64,000 nucleotides of DNA from positions 839,001-903,000 of the forward strand of contig NC_092569.1 of assembly GCF_037975245.1 (NCBI RefSeq), given 5' to 3'. The notes under the pieces were generated by a model. It had not been told where the DNA came from. It did not search any database and saw only the letters and a list, made by a program, of their open reading frames with translations. Numbering within the stretch: position 1 is the first letter of the stretch; each line of letters begins with the position of its first letter. Positions 10,898-31,544 of the stretch are shown here, in pieces. The stretch is from Apostichopus japonicus. Taxonomy: Eukaryota > Echinodermata > Holothuroidea > Aspidochirotida > Stichopodidae. Made by a program: the position numbers and the translations under genes.

Positions 10898-13701
10898 TTA
10901 ACCTAGCCTGTGATAATAGCCAATAATATAGTTACAATGAGGACAGCGATGTTGAATGTCCTTCAGGCCCGGTATACATAGAGGAATTAGACAACAAAAC
11001 AGGAAACCCCTGCATGAAAACAAAATGAGAAAATACGGTTACAAAAAAAGGAGAGAATGTATTTCCAGTTCTTTTTGGCGCAAATGTTGTGAAGACAATA
11101 ACTGGGAAGCAGTCTAAGCCAACATCGTGATCCTGTCTACAGACCTAACGAGAAAGGGGGGGGGGGTGGTGTCATAGGGTGGTGTCAAAGAATGGTGTCA
11201 GAGGATGATATTAGAGGGTGGTGTCACAGGGTGGTGTTAGAGAGTGGTGTCAGAGAGTGGTGTCAGAGGATGATATTAGAGGGTGGTGTCAGAGGGTGGT
11301 GTTAGAGGGTGGTGTTAGAGAGTGGTGTCAGAGGGTGGTGTCAGAGGATGGTGTCAGAGGGTGGTGACAGAGAGTTGTGTCAGAGGATGATATTAGAGGG
11401 TGGTGTCAGAGGGTGGTGTCAGATGGTGGTGTCAGAGGGTGGTGTCAGGGGTGGTGTCAGAGGGTGGTATCACAGGGCGGTGTCAGAGGGTGATATTAGT
11501 GGGTTGTGTCAGAGGGTGGTGTCAGAGAGTGGTGTCAGAGGGGGATATTTGAGGCTTTTTCCAGAGGGTGGTGTCAGAGGTTGGTGTCAGGGGCACAGCA
11601 CCGGCGTTTATCATTGGAGCAGGGAAAAATATGGGATAAAGAATATTGTATTCTTATTTTCATAATAAATATACTTAAATACAGATCAGTTCAACTTGGT
11701 CTAGATAAAAAAAATAGCTTCAACAGGGAGTTGCAGACATAATTTTGCCCCTGGCTCGACCTAGCTCGGCGCCAATGTCCGTGCAATAGAAATGCCGGTA
11801 ATGAATTCTTCACCAAGTAGTTAGACCAACGGGTAACGCTGCATATGCAAGACATCGTAACATATTACATGTTACCTGTTACTTCACAAATAATGTAAAT
11901 GTTCGTGATTAATTTTAAAGTTTAATATTCTTATTTGGAAACCAACTTACCCAATGAAGAAAATTAACAGCATAATGATAAAGGTGAGAGTTCCTGGCAC
12001 GTGATTTAATTGTGTCGTCACATCCCTGCGACAATATTTACACCGAGTTCTCGTCGGAAAATTCCCAAAAGAAACGTTAGCTCTTCTTTCTGTAAAGGAA
12101 CAAACAGATAACCACTATCTGAATATATTCCAAATGGATCTAAGTCGTGTTTCTGACAATAAGCTTTAACATTTCGCACCAGACATATCACTTAAAGAAA
12201 CTTATTTGAACTAACGTTTACTTAAACTTATGAGGATAAACTTAAATAGCCATAACTGAAATTAAGGTCAAATTTGCAATATGTTCCTTTGAAAATCTCA
12301 ATTTAAATAAAATAGAAGAAGAAAGAGTAAAATATGGTGGCTTGTTTCCCAAGTTAACCTAGTCTTTTACCATCCCACTCATCTTTCAGGTAAGATATTA
12401 TTTTGTTTCTGATAATAATAACAACAAAAAACTTTGGATATCTGGTTGAAAACAAAATTTAGCGACAATAAAAATGGCCTTCAAAGTGAAAGAATTTTCA
12501 CTTACACGTGTATAGTAAATACGGTAATCAACTAACACATATATTAATGATATTTACGTATTAACTTATTTAGTTATTAAATAATTTCAAATAATCTTCG
12601 TTAGATCTACTTGAAGATGATGACGGTATTTGTGATCGCTCGAAAACGAAAAATTACTTCACATTCTCCACAATTGTGACATCATCAATAAATATATAAC
12701 TTTGCGTGTGTTTTGTGTTCAGTTGATGTATCATTGTAGTGGGTAATAGTTTCTTGCCACTATTATTACATTTCATTAATATTTTACAATGACATCAATC
12801 TTGAGACTAAAGTTGATAAAAACGCCATGAGAATTGTTAAGTATCTGTATGACAATCAAGTGCTCTAGAGACAGTTGGATCGAGTAATAAAGTGGTGATC
12901 ACGAGAAGCTTCGACTTTGGCACGATGATAATATAAACTAACACGATGAGATTGTACAACATTGTGCCATGACCCTTCTGGCGTTCCACAATATAAGCGT
13001 TATGTCGTCATCAAGTTAGCATAAAAGGAGCATTCCATGGAAATACAAGTATGTCTAACTCTACAGAAACACGTAAAAGTGACCTTTCCCTTTGTTCTAT
13101 GACGTAATAAGACAGATTGTCTCCATAAACTTATCCTTTAATGTTATAATTCATCCTTTCAAGACACACGTTTGTGCATTCCGCTATAATCCCCACGTGA
13201 CGTAGAGAAATCGTTAACGTCACATACGCGACTTAACCAGAATTGAGTTTGTTTCAAGTTACTATACTTACGTCTGTTTCGTCGAACCGGCGCCGATGGC
13301 GGTCCACCAGGTTGAGAAAACCCCTCTGGAAACTCATTTACATATGGTGGAGGTAAATCTCCGTCAATGCGACCATGCTCTCGTTGACTCTCTTCATAGG
13401 ATGGAAGAACATACACTCCATCACCGTTTTTATTTCCATCAGTGGAAGAAACATCTTTATTGTCATCTCCGATAGGCCTTACTATTTCGTCAATTCGTAA
13501 AGGATACGGGTAGTTCCTATTTCCTCCAGTGTCTTCAAGGTTTAAGTTACTCGAGTCAATTGCAAAGTGCGCAGACTCGCTATGTATATCTATGGTAACA
13601 TTGTCTGTAGTTGTTTGACCTATGGGGTCTTCCCTTCTCGGTTCGTTATCACTGGTAGTACTGGACCCGTTTTCATCTTGGTTTTCGGCAGAATTTTGCA
13701 T
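10898..13701 (-). CDS. LITAF-domain protein with PPPY and PSAP motifs
   Basis: Three exons on the minus strand: 13701-13272, 12089-11951 and 11009-10898, with GT/AG borders and matching phases, encode 226 residues. The N-terminal 150 residues are polar and low in complexity and carry PSYEES (about 100), PPPY (117-120) and PSAP (135-138). The C-terminal LITAF domain has the CxxC knuckle TRCKYCRRD (160-163), a hydrophobic stretch TLTFIIMLLIFFIGGGFLFC that inserts into one membrane face, then LIPLCIPGLKDIQHRCPHCN with the second CxxC (212-215), ending in YYHRLG. Vertebrate LITAF sits on late endosomes and binds NEDD4-family ligases through PPxY and TSG101 through PSAP; both motifs are present here. 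The ATG at 13701 is chosen because the in-frame codon further upstream is TTG. Domain order, length and motifs make the family call secure; orthology to LITAF versus CDIP1 is not decided. Confidence 0.93.
11155..11600 (+). repeat. 13-bp GT-rich minisatellite (GTGGTGTCAGAGG)
   Basis: About 33 copies of a 13-base unit lie in intron 2 of the LITAF-like gene, interspersed with a GATGATATTAGAGG variant that recurs every few units. The plus strand is G-rich and C-poor. The frames GVRGWCQR... across it are repeat artefacts. Confidence 0.93.
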
Positions 13702-13706
13702 ATCGA

Positions 13707-13775
13707 TTAGCAAGCTTCGAAACGCAGATCTTCAAGTCTGAATCTAGGTTTCACGAAACTATATCTGTCACCCAT
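13707..13775 (-). promoter_or_regulatory. Upstream ORF of the LITAF-like gene
   Basis: A 22-codon ATG-started frame (MGDRYSFVKP...FEAC) on the minus strand ends six bases before the LITAF-like start codon, in a different frame. An acceptor-like CTTTACAG at about 13793-13800 suggests that this segment is part of the first coding exon's 5' UTR. If so, it could lower translation of the main frame or make it depend on reinitiation. Transcription is inferred. Confidence 0.45.
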
Positions 13776-14199
13776 ATCGTTCTGGTCAGATTCTGTAAAG
13801 AACAAAAGGCTGAATGGATCAATTTAATAGAATTGTCTTTGAATCTGTAACACAATTGGTTATAATTATATTCGTCAACACTCAAAATGACTACTAAATT
13901 GAAAAGCATGCATTTTACTTATGACTGCATGTTGTTATTTTGATCCCCGTCCTCAATCTGATGTTAATATCGAAGCTATAGCAGTTGAATGAAATGCAAG
14001 TTATGTCACACTATATACTGAACCAGTTTCATAAGGATTCTGTGTTTGTTATACGTTGAACTAAACACACAACATCCCATATACTGCATGTACTCCTATA
14101 AACCTATGTTAGTATGGATGATACGTTATATTGAAGGTTATATAAGAATTGCCATACTCCCAAACATGGTGTCGGTGTGAATTATATGTTACAATGAAG

Positions 14200-15300
14200 G
14201 TTGCAATGAAGGTTCATTAACCATGTGTTATTATGTATGCTATGTAATATTGAACAACGTGAAATGCCATACTCCTAAACCAGGTAGTAAACCAAGGATA
14301 ATTCGTTATACATTACACAAAACACACGAAATATGACTCTTCTATAAATCAGATGTTAATATACATGATATGTTACAATGAAGGGATCAGAATAAATGCC
14401 ATGTTCATAAACCAGATATTAATATGGATGATATATATGTTACAATGAATTAAACAGAATAAATGCCATGTTCATAAACCATAGGGTAATTTGGATGATA
14501 TGTTACAATGAAGGGAGCCGAATAAATGCCATGTTCATAAACGAGATGTTAATATGCATGGTATGTTATAATGAATTAAGCAGAATATATGCCATGCTCA
14601 TAAACCAGATGTTAATATGCATGGTATGTTATAATGAATTAAGCAGAATATATGCCATGTTCATAAACCAGATGTTAATATGCATGGTATGTTATAATGA
14701 ATTAAGCAGAATGTATGCCATGTTCATAAACCAGATGTTAATATACATGAAATGTTACAATGAAGGGAGCCGAATAAATGCCATGTTCATAAACCAGATG
14801 TTAATATGCATGGTATGTTATAATGAATTAAGCAGAATATATGCCATGTTCATAAACCAGATGTTAATATGCATGGTATGTTATAATGAATTAAGCAGAA
14901 TATATGCCATGTTCATAAACCAGATGTTAATATGCATGGTATGTTATAATGAATTAAGCAGAATATATGCCATGTTCATAAACCAGATGTTAATATGCAT
15001 GGTATGTTATAATGAATTAAGCAGAATGTATGCCATGTTCATAAACCAGATGTTAATATACATGAAATGTTACAATGAAGGGAGCCGAATAAATGCCATG
15101 TTCATAAACCAGATGTTAATATGCATGGTATGTTATAATGAATTAAACAGAATAAATGCCATGTTCATAAACCAGATGTTAATATGCATGGTATGTTATA
15201 ATGAAGGGAGCCGAATAAATGCCATGTTCATAAACTAGGTGTTAGTATGCACGATGTGTTACATTGCATGAGACAGTGGAGATACCACGCTCCTAAACTG
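14200..15300 (+). repeat. 63-bp minisatellite with five-unit higher-order repeat
   Basis: About twelve well-matched units (14468-15238) of a 63-base monomer (ATGCCATGTTCATAAACCAG...) are flanked upstream, from about 14030, by degenerate copies. Since 63 is a multiple of three, the array keeps a 256-codon frame repeating the 21-residue unit MFINQMLICMVCYNELSRIY(A). The variant pair ending RMYA and then YMKCYNEGSRINA recurs five monomers apart, giving a 315-base higher-order period. No splice sites, signal peptide or known domain accompany it, so I treat it as satellite DNA and not a gene. Confidence 0.92.
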
Positions 15301-16219
15301 TGGAAATAAGTCATTATCGCATACTAACATACAAAAACCAGTTGATCTATGGATACGACGTTGGACGAATAGCACAAATGTCTTACATATTCACCAAATG
15401 ACTCATGGATGATTTCTTATATTCAAAAGGAAACACGTGATTTGTACGATTTGACTTTTACAGATACCCTTTACGTTTTAAGAAACAACTGAAATTCATT
15501 ATGGAACACAGTAATATATATAAAAGAAAAATTAAAAAAAATTCACATGGGAATGTCAAAAGTGATAATTCACCATAAACATTTTCCTTTAGCTGAATAT
15601 ATCATTGATAAAGATTCTTACCATTTTTGAAGTCATTCTCTCATATTCTTCCATTAATTACTATGTTTTCAAGGTGATTCAGCAGTTTCCCGTGGATAAT
15701 AAACAAAGTACAATATGTTGCGATCTTAGTTGTTTATTACTTAACAGTACTATGCGTATAGTCCAGGATTATAAACTGTAAACCGCCGTCAGTTGTGTAA
15801 TTACGTTCATAACAGTCCAAAGGTTGGCTCAGTCCTAGTTATATTTTAACGTACTGGCTGACACGGACATAAGATTAAGCAATTTGTTTTCGATCTGTTA
15901 TCAGGCATAGACAACAATCCCAGCTGATCATTTAGAAGTTATATGAACAAGATGAGCTCATTAACTCCACTAGTCCACATGTACCCTAGTTCCCTCCCCT
16001 GCAGCAGCTAAAAACCTCTTTTTTATCTTCAATTATATCGTAATTCTCTGTTTATAATCGTAATATCGAGCAATTGCGATACCTTCAAACAGAGATATGA
16101 TTGCCTTTGTTTGACAATAATCTCATGGTGACAGGGCCATCCAGGTAAACATTTTGCACATTTCTTGTTACCCTGTTTGCTAGTCTGTATAAAACCACGA
16201 GAGTTGTAAGAACCAGCAG
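15300..16219. other. Spacer, nothing recognised
   Basis: AT-rich single-copy-looking sequence with no splice-bounded open frame and no clear repeat structure. Confidence 0.5.
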
Positions 16220-16521
16220 CAGGCGTGTAGTCAGGAACTTGCCAAGAGAGGGGCGAACCTGTAGTCAAACTATTGGAGCCGTAGATTCTGCATTGAAAAC
16301 TATCTAAGCGCAACGCCACCATAAGTTGGCGCGAAGCGTACAAGAAAATTTTGGCTGAAAATGCATCTCAGATCGCTGGAAATGGCACTTCCCAGGCATT
16401 GTAAGCTGCATCTTAGCATTTCTCTTTTGAAATTACTAGCGATATCATGAAAACATAAAAAAAAATATGCTCAAGGGGGGCGGCTGCCCACTTCGCCCCC
16501 CCCCCCCTGGCTACGCGCCTG
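16220..16521. mobile_element. MITE-like DNA element with CAGGCGYGTAGYCAGG ends
   Basis: The left end CAGGCGTGTAGTCAGG and the right end CCTGGCTACGCGCCTG are near-perfect inverted repeats around a 302-base unit that holds a poly-C tract. CCAGCAG lies just left of it and again three bases right of it, so a target duplication is possible but offset. The core around 16305-16360 (TATCTAAGCG...GGCGCGAAGCGTACAAG) is shared with 22345-22400, which shows a dispersed family. Confidence 0.65.
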
Positions 16522-17083
16522 AGTCCAGCAGCTTGAAAACGTGTGTAGATGGTACAATCTAGCAGTCACATATGTAGCGACAATTATTTTCCTTTTCGCG
16601 TTCCATGATAACATAATTTGACGATGTGACGATTTAAGTAAAAGTTACCCACAAATGTATGCAATTCATTGTTGGAGGAAAATTTAAAAACCTGCATGAC
16701 TATTAGGTAATATACCCACATTTTCTCCTTTTTTTACGAAGTGTCAAATTATGTTGATAAAGCATAAAGAGGCCGGGTATCAACTAATGCATAGTTAAAA
16801 CACAGGGTGCAACTAATTGAAACTAATAAGCAAATTAAACATAGAAAGAACAAAAACTAGCAAAAATAGGTTTACACAGCTGATTTTAATGTTCTTTCAT
16901 GTTTTTATTAAAATGTAATTAACTTTCTACAGTTTATTAACCATATGAATATGTCATTATTAACTCAGGGCATAAGAGGTCGGCCTTAAATGTCAAAGAA
17001 AAAATATATATAGGTTGAGACTATAGTTGAGACTAGTGGAACACTAGTAGTTGTTACACAGTTTTACGTGTTGAGCGATCATC

Positions 17084-17460
<377 letters not shown>

Positions 17461-17469
17461 ATTTAAAGA

Positions 17470-18925
17470 TCTACGGACACCTATGAACAACATTGTCCTA
17501 ATAACTCTAATAGGCATAAGAAATCATGAAAATAGCTTCAAAACGCATCAAAGATTGACTATTTTACAAATCTTTTCTTAATTCTAGTTTTATTTATTTA
17601 TGAATTAACAATAGCTTATTATGCACATTGATGATTTAAAGGGTGTGACCGCCTAATTTTCTGTTATGTTATCCCTTTGATTTCACAACCTTCGTATCAA
17701 CAATACTGAATTCAGGTTTGTGGCCTGAGGCGATTTCGTGAAATATTTGATTGTCTTCTTAGAAAAGAGGAAGATCACATTATTCAAATGATATATATGT
17801 GGGCTTGTAATTCGGGGTTACCTTTGTAAGGGATAAAGCAAGAAATTTTGATTAGCGATATCAACAGATTTTGAATGAGTTCATCACACAACAAATGTAC
17901 TGAACATAGGGCAAATTGACTAGGTGTATGTAGTACTTTAAACCCAGCGACGTCATTTCCGGGTGGCATGCAGGCATATATACCTCAAAATACGTTTAAT
18001 ATCTCACAAACCCAGCGCAAATTTGTTCATCTCCTTTTCATGTGAGCTTCACGATTAAGGATTTCTTACACATGTAAGCGACGTATAATATAGGTTTTAG
18101 TGTAAATATGGGGAAAAATATGTTTTTGTCCACTTACATTGATATATTGTCTATCCTATATAACGTTCGATAGTGTACACAATACAAATGATAATGAAAC
18201 ACACAAGCCGGTATGAGTAAAAATGATTGCATTGTACAATCGGATTGTCAATCTACAAAGGAGACATAAAAAGTAATAAATGAGAGAGAGGAAAGTAAAA
18301 GAAAAAGAACGAACGCAGCACCGAAAATATTACATTTTCATCTGGTTTGACTTTCATTGTTTCTTATCAATGAAAGCCATGGGTTATTGAAAATTTCAAA
18401 ATTGACCAGTAGGATATAAAATTATGAACAACTTTTCATTTTAGAGATTTTATAGATAAATCGATATTAATAATCGTCATATCTGTTGCGCTTATTCACT
18501 TATTATGTTTTTTTTTTCGAAATGGTATATACGTTGTATATTCACTATACATTGAAAGCTATACTTAAGGAAGGTCACTTGTAATGTTACATTACCTATA
18601 AGATTCATTAACACTAGAGGTGTCTTGTTACAATGTTAAAGCTCAAAAATAAAAAGTAAAATGTCGAGAAAAAAAATTATAGTTTCATGTTACATGCATT
18701 AACATGAAAAAAGGTTTTGGGCGAAGAAATGTTGAAAAGTATATTGCTTTTCAATAATTCGTCATTCGATTTATGTTATTCTGTAATAAGATGGTAGGAG
18801 ATAATCATTAAATTGATCAATTTAATCTTATTTTAGGTAACTTACCGATTTGGAAGGAATAAGAACCTTTCATGTAATATTTACTGCAAACTTTTACAAA
18901 TTTAGGTACATTTTGAAGCAGTCTG
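17470..18925. other. Spacer, nothing recognised
   Basis: AT-rich sequence with short open frames only, none bounded by plausible splice sites or resembling a known domain. Confidence 0.5.
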
Positions 18926-20925
18926 GTAGTACGAGTACAACACCATACCTATACGACTACAACAGTATGAGTACGAGTACAACAGTATGAGTACGAATAC
19001 AACAGTATGAGTATGAGTACAACAGTATGAGTACGAGTACAACAGTATGAGTACGAATACAACAGTATGAGTACGAATACAACAGTATGAGTATGAGTAC
19101 AACAGTATGAGTACGAGTACAACAGTATGAGTACGAATACAACAGTATGAGTACGAGAACAAGGGTATGAGTACGAGTATGAGTACAACAGTATGAGTAC
19201 GAGTACAACAGTATGAGTACGAGTACAACATCATGAGTACGAGTACAACAGTATGAGCACGAGTACAACAGTATAGGTACAAGAACAACATCATGAGAAC
19301 GACTGCAACAGTATGAGGACGAGTACAATAGTATGAGTACGAGAAAAAGAGTATGAGTACGAGAACAACAAGTATGTGTACAACAGTTTGAGTACGATGC
19401 AACAGTAGGAGTACGAGAACAACAGTATGAGCACGAGTACAACAGTATAAGTACAAAAACAACATCATGAGAACGACTACAACAGTATGAGGACGAGTAC
19501 AATAGTATGAGTACGAGAACAAGAGTATGAGTACGAGAACAACAAGTATGTGTACAACAGTTTGAGTACGATGCAGCAGTAGGAGTACGAGAACAACAGT
19601 ATGAGTACGAGTACAACAGTATAAGTACAAGAACAACATCATGAGAACGACTACAACAGTATGAGGACGAGTACAATAGTATGAGTACGAGAACAAAAAG
19701 AGTATGAGTACGAGAACAACAAGTATGTGTACAACAGTTTGAGTACGATGCAGCAGTAGGAGTACGAGAACAACAGTATGAGCACGAGTACAACAGTATA
19801 AGTACAAGAACAACATCATGAGAACGACTACAACAGTATGAGGACGAGTACAATAGTATGAGTACGAGAAAAAGAGTATGAGTACGAGAACAACAAGTAT
19901 GTGTACAACAGTTTGAGTACGATGCAACAGTAGGAGTACGAGAACAACAGTATGAGTACGAGTACAACAGTATAAGTACAAGAACAACATTATGAGAACG
20001 ACTACAACAGTATGAGGACGAGTACAATAGTATGAGTACGAGAACAAAAAGAGTATGAGTACGAAAACAACAAGTATGTGTACAACAGTTTGAGTACGAT
20101 GCAGCAGTAGGAGTACGAGAACAACAGTTTGAGTACGAGTACAACATCATGAGTACGAGTACAACAGTATGAGCACGAGTACAACAGTATAAGTACAAGA
20201 ACAACATCATGAGTACGACTACAACAGTATGAGGACGAGTACAATAGTATGAGTACGAGAACAACAAGTATGTGTACAACAGTTTGAGTACGATGCAACA
20301 GTATCAGGACGACTACAACTGTATGAGTACTGGTACAACACCATGAGCACGAGTACAACAATATGAGTACGAAAACAACGGTATGAGTACTCAATTAAAA
20401 CAGTATGAGAACGAGTACAACATTTGAGAAGGATAAAACAGTATGAGTAAGAGAACAAAAATAAGAGTACGAGTACAACAGTATGAGTGCGCGAGTACAA
20501 CAGTATGCGTGCGCGAGTACAACAGTATGAGTACTCGAGTAAAACAGTATGAGAACGACTACATCAGTATGAGTATGAGTACAACAGTATGAGTACGAGG
20601 ACAACACCATGCGAACGAGTACAACAGAATGAGTACGAGAACAAGAGTATGAGAATGAGTACAACAGAATGAGTACGAGAACAAGAGTATGAGTACGAGT
20701 ACAACACTATGAGAACGAGTACAACAGTATGAGTACGCGAGTACAACAGAATGAGTATGAGTACAACACCATGAGAACGAGTGCAACAGAATGAGTACGA
20801 GTACAACACCATGAGAACGAGTACAACAGAATGAGTACGAGAACAAGAGTATGAGTACGAGTACAACATTATGAGAACGAGTACAATGATAACTCAAGTA
20901 CAACAAAAAGAGTACGAGACCAGCT
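18926..20925. repeat. 20-bp minisatellite with ~174-177 bp higher-order repeat
   Basis: About 100 copies of a 20-base unit (AACAGTATGAGTACGAGTAC) cover 2 kb. In the middle, a nine-monomer block marked by AAGTATGTGTACAACAGTTT recurs at 19370, 19544, 19721, 19895, 20072 and 20266, giving steps of 174, 177, 174, 177 and 194 bases. The unit rarely makes stop codons on the minus strand. All three minus frames therefore stay open for up to 440 codons of Tyr/Ser/Cys/Leu/Val-rich peptide with a 20-residue period. This is repeat DNA, not a protein family. Confidence 0.95.
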
Positions 20926-21461
20926 GTATAAAGCGCTGCTAAAATATACATTTTGAGAAACACTGACCAGAAATTGACTGCATATTCTGTGACAAAATTA
21001 CCGCCCTCCCCGCACCCAGCCCCTCCCCCACCCAACCGCCCCCTCTTGCAATCTGTGTTAATGTTCTCTGTTATTTTATTAAATAATTTCAAAGTCACCA
21101 GGGTCTATTCAGAAAAGATTGTTAAACGGCATAATTTGCTAGAAATTAGTTCGATAAAGGTGGTACGGTTCTCTTTTACCTTATAAGTGTTGACCTTTGA
21201 CCTTCGATATCTCCTATCATTATGAAACTTCTTTTCTCGAGTTAGTCATACATGTAATTATCATATATTGAGTATGTTGCAATACACAAAGAACGGAAGA
21301 ACCATACAAGGCAGTATATATTCACGCAGACGATATAGTGTTTAGCATTATTTCGAGGACGCTCAAGATCTGAAGTTTATTCTGGTATTCACTTAGAAAA
21401 CGTTCAAAGATTGATTTTCCTAACAATTCTTACGAAAATTTTCCGATTTGAATTGGACAAA
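20926..21461. promoter_or_regulatory. Presumed upstream region of the fibrinogen-related gene
   Basis: About 530 bases lie between the minisatellite and the signal-peptide exon. The segment includes a C-rich patch (21001-21050) and unique AT-rich sequence. No convincing TATA box or start-site motif was identified; the promoter role is inferred from position. Confidence 0.35.
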
Positions 21462-29542
<8,081 letters not shown>

Positions 29543-31544
29543 ATCATACACAGCTGGAAACTGGGAGCTTTATTGTAAATACAAGGAAAGAGCATTGTGA
29601 AGGACGACTCCAATTAATTATATTATCTGTTTACCTAAGATTTAAAATTTTAACTTCAACTCGTAATCAAGTAAACCATAAGGGACGCGACAGATGAACA
29701 TTCCAGACCGTATTTATAACGTTAAAGAAAAGATATTAGAATTATGTAATGTAAAAGTAAGATTCACACTCCTCGTTGGTCTACCTTCGGTCTATTCACA
29801 GGTTTTTTTTTTATTGTGCAGTCGCTGCTGATCTTATGATATGTTTAACACATACACACAATAACATATATACGCATAGCCTATATTACACACATATACA
29901 TACACACATACCGTACACACATGCATACAGATACAATTAAACTTAACTTACATAGTTATTACTTAAACATCGTGCACCACAGCCTATGGAAATAACATCG
30001 TTTAGTTAATGAATCGTGTATTAAATATCTTATATTCTCGCTTTGTGTGGAGGGGGTCGGGTGGGCGTTGGTCTGGGGTAGGGGAAGAAGTCAGTGGGCA
30101 AGCGAGGAGTAGTTATGGCATCAAACTTTTCTGTTTTCATACTCCATGAGACACACAGTAGCTTCCTGAGTAATGTTATAAATGATAAATGTAGTAAATA
30201 CAATTATTCTTATTTTAAGCTGCAAGATTATTGGATATAGGCTTTGCACTCCACACAGTGACAAGATAATTATTTTACTATGAGCTAGAGATAAAATAGA
30301 GGGGGCTATTCAAAAACCTTAAAAATACATAATCACGTACAAAAATGATTGCAAATTTATTACGTTTCAACTATAAGCATGCATCAATGAATAAGTGTCT
30401 TATAATTTTGTTGATGATTGAGCTTAAGTATTCATCATTAATTAAAAAGAAAAGCTATTTAATAAGTGTTACCTTTTTTTTCTGTTATTCCTTAGATTTG
30501 AAAAAAATATAAAAGAAACACCCCCCCCCCTCCCTCTTATTGCATCGAAAGTACTATGCAATATCTGTGTTTGTATAGCAGGGACTCGCGAAGAAGCCAT
30601 CATATAAGTCAAACCGTGTTGTAAAACAAATGGCTACAAAGTTGTTGCAGCATTCCATATCTGCCGGGTTCCATAATGATTTAATGGAGCTTTACAACAT
30701 ATATGTCTGTTGATTTCCAGCGACCCTGTGGGCACCTCTTCACCATCTCCAAGAAAACACAGCAAAGATGAACCATTTGAAGGATACCAAAAAACCCAAA
30801 AATGTATTTTCACGAAATACGCTTCCATTTTGTAGCTAATTAACAGTCACTTTTTCAACATAGACTTGTGAATAACACTGATAATAGCCATTACAATTAA
30901 AATTAAAAAGAAAGTGTGCACGTATTTCTTTTGTGTAAACGCAAATTATTCCTCTCTGTCATAAAAATACAGCCTTCATCATTGTTTGGTATTGTTCTTA
31001 CTAGATCTATTTGTTTTCTTTTCCTGTTTGTATGGCTTCTTATAAGTTTATCTTTATTGTGTAAATCAACTACACGTACAATCCCATTGTACCGCTTTAG
31101 ATTCGATAAGTACTTTGGTTAGAGTACTTTTTCATTGTTTGAAGTAGAGCGAGTATCAAGTTCTTAAGTACTCACTGGGGGTTTAGTCAATCAAGATATC
31201 TTATCTATATGCTCTTGTTTTGAGATGATGATAGCTGTTTGGGTCACTTAGATAAGTATACTTAGATAATTACTTTAGTTACAGTGTATACACTCAAAGA
31301 CACCATATAGCCTGTCATTTCAGTCAAGTCAGTTGATGGTTCGTATTCTTACCAAATTTAAAATTCTAGGCTATAATCTTCATCCCTCTCTCAGTAGCTT
31401 GAGTGAGTACAAATGATGCAGCAAAATTGTACACAATGGAAATGGAAGTGAATTACTTTCTCTCCACTTTCATCAAACGTTAAAGATTGCTCAGATTTGA
31501 GAAGAAGAAGAAGACAGTCTGCTTATCATTGCACGTTAACCAAA
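29543..31544. other. Intergenic region upstream of lectin receptor gene 1
   Basis: The stretch holds the presumed 3' UTR of the fibrinogen-related gene and the promoter of receptor gene 1. It contains CA-rich repeats (about 29845-29935) and a poly-C tract (30520-30530). No gene is supported. Confidence 0.5.

Noticed and set aside
11309-11742. Gly/Trp/Cys-rich frames over the 13-bp array
   Set aside because: Repeat artefact inside an intron of a gene on the other strand.
14468-15238. 256-codon frame repeating MFINQMLICMVCYNE
   Set aside because: It is explained by a 63-base satellite whose unit length is a multiple of three; the frame has no gene context.
18902-20664. Long minus-strand frames of 381 and 440 codons rich in Tyr, Ser, Cys and Val
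   Set aside because: They follow the 20-bp minisatellite in every frame; there is no splice context, leader or domain.
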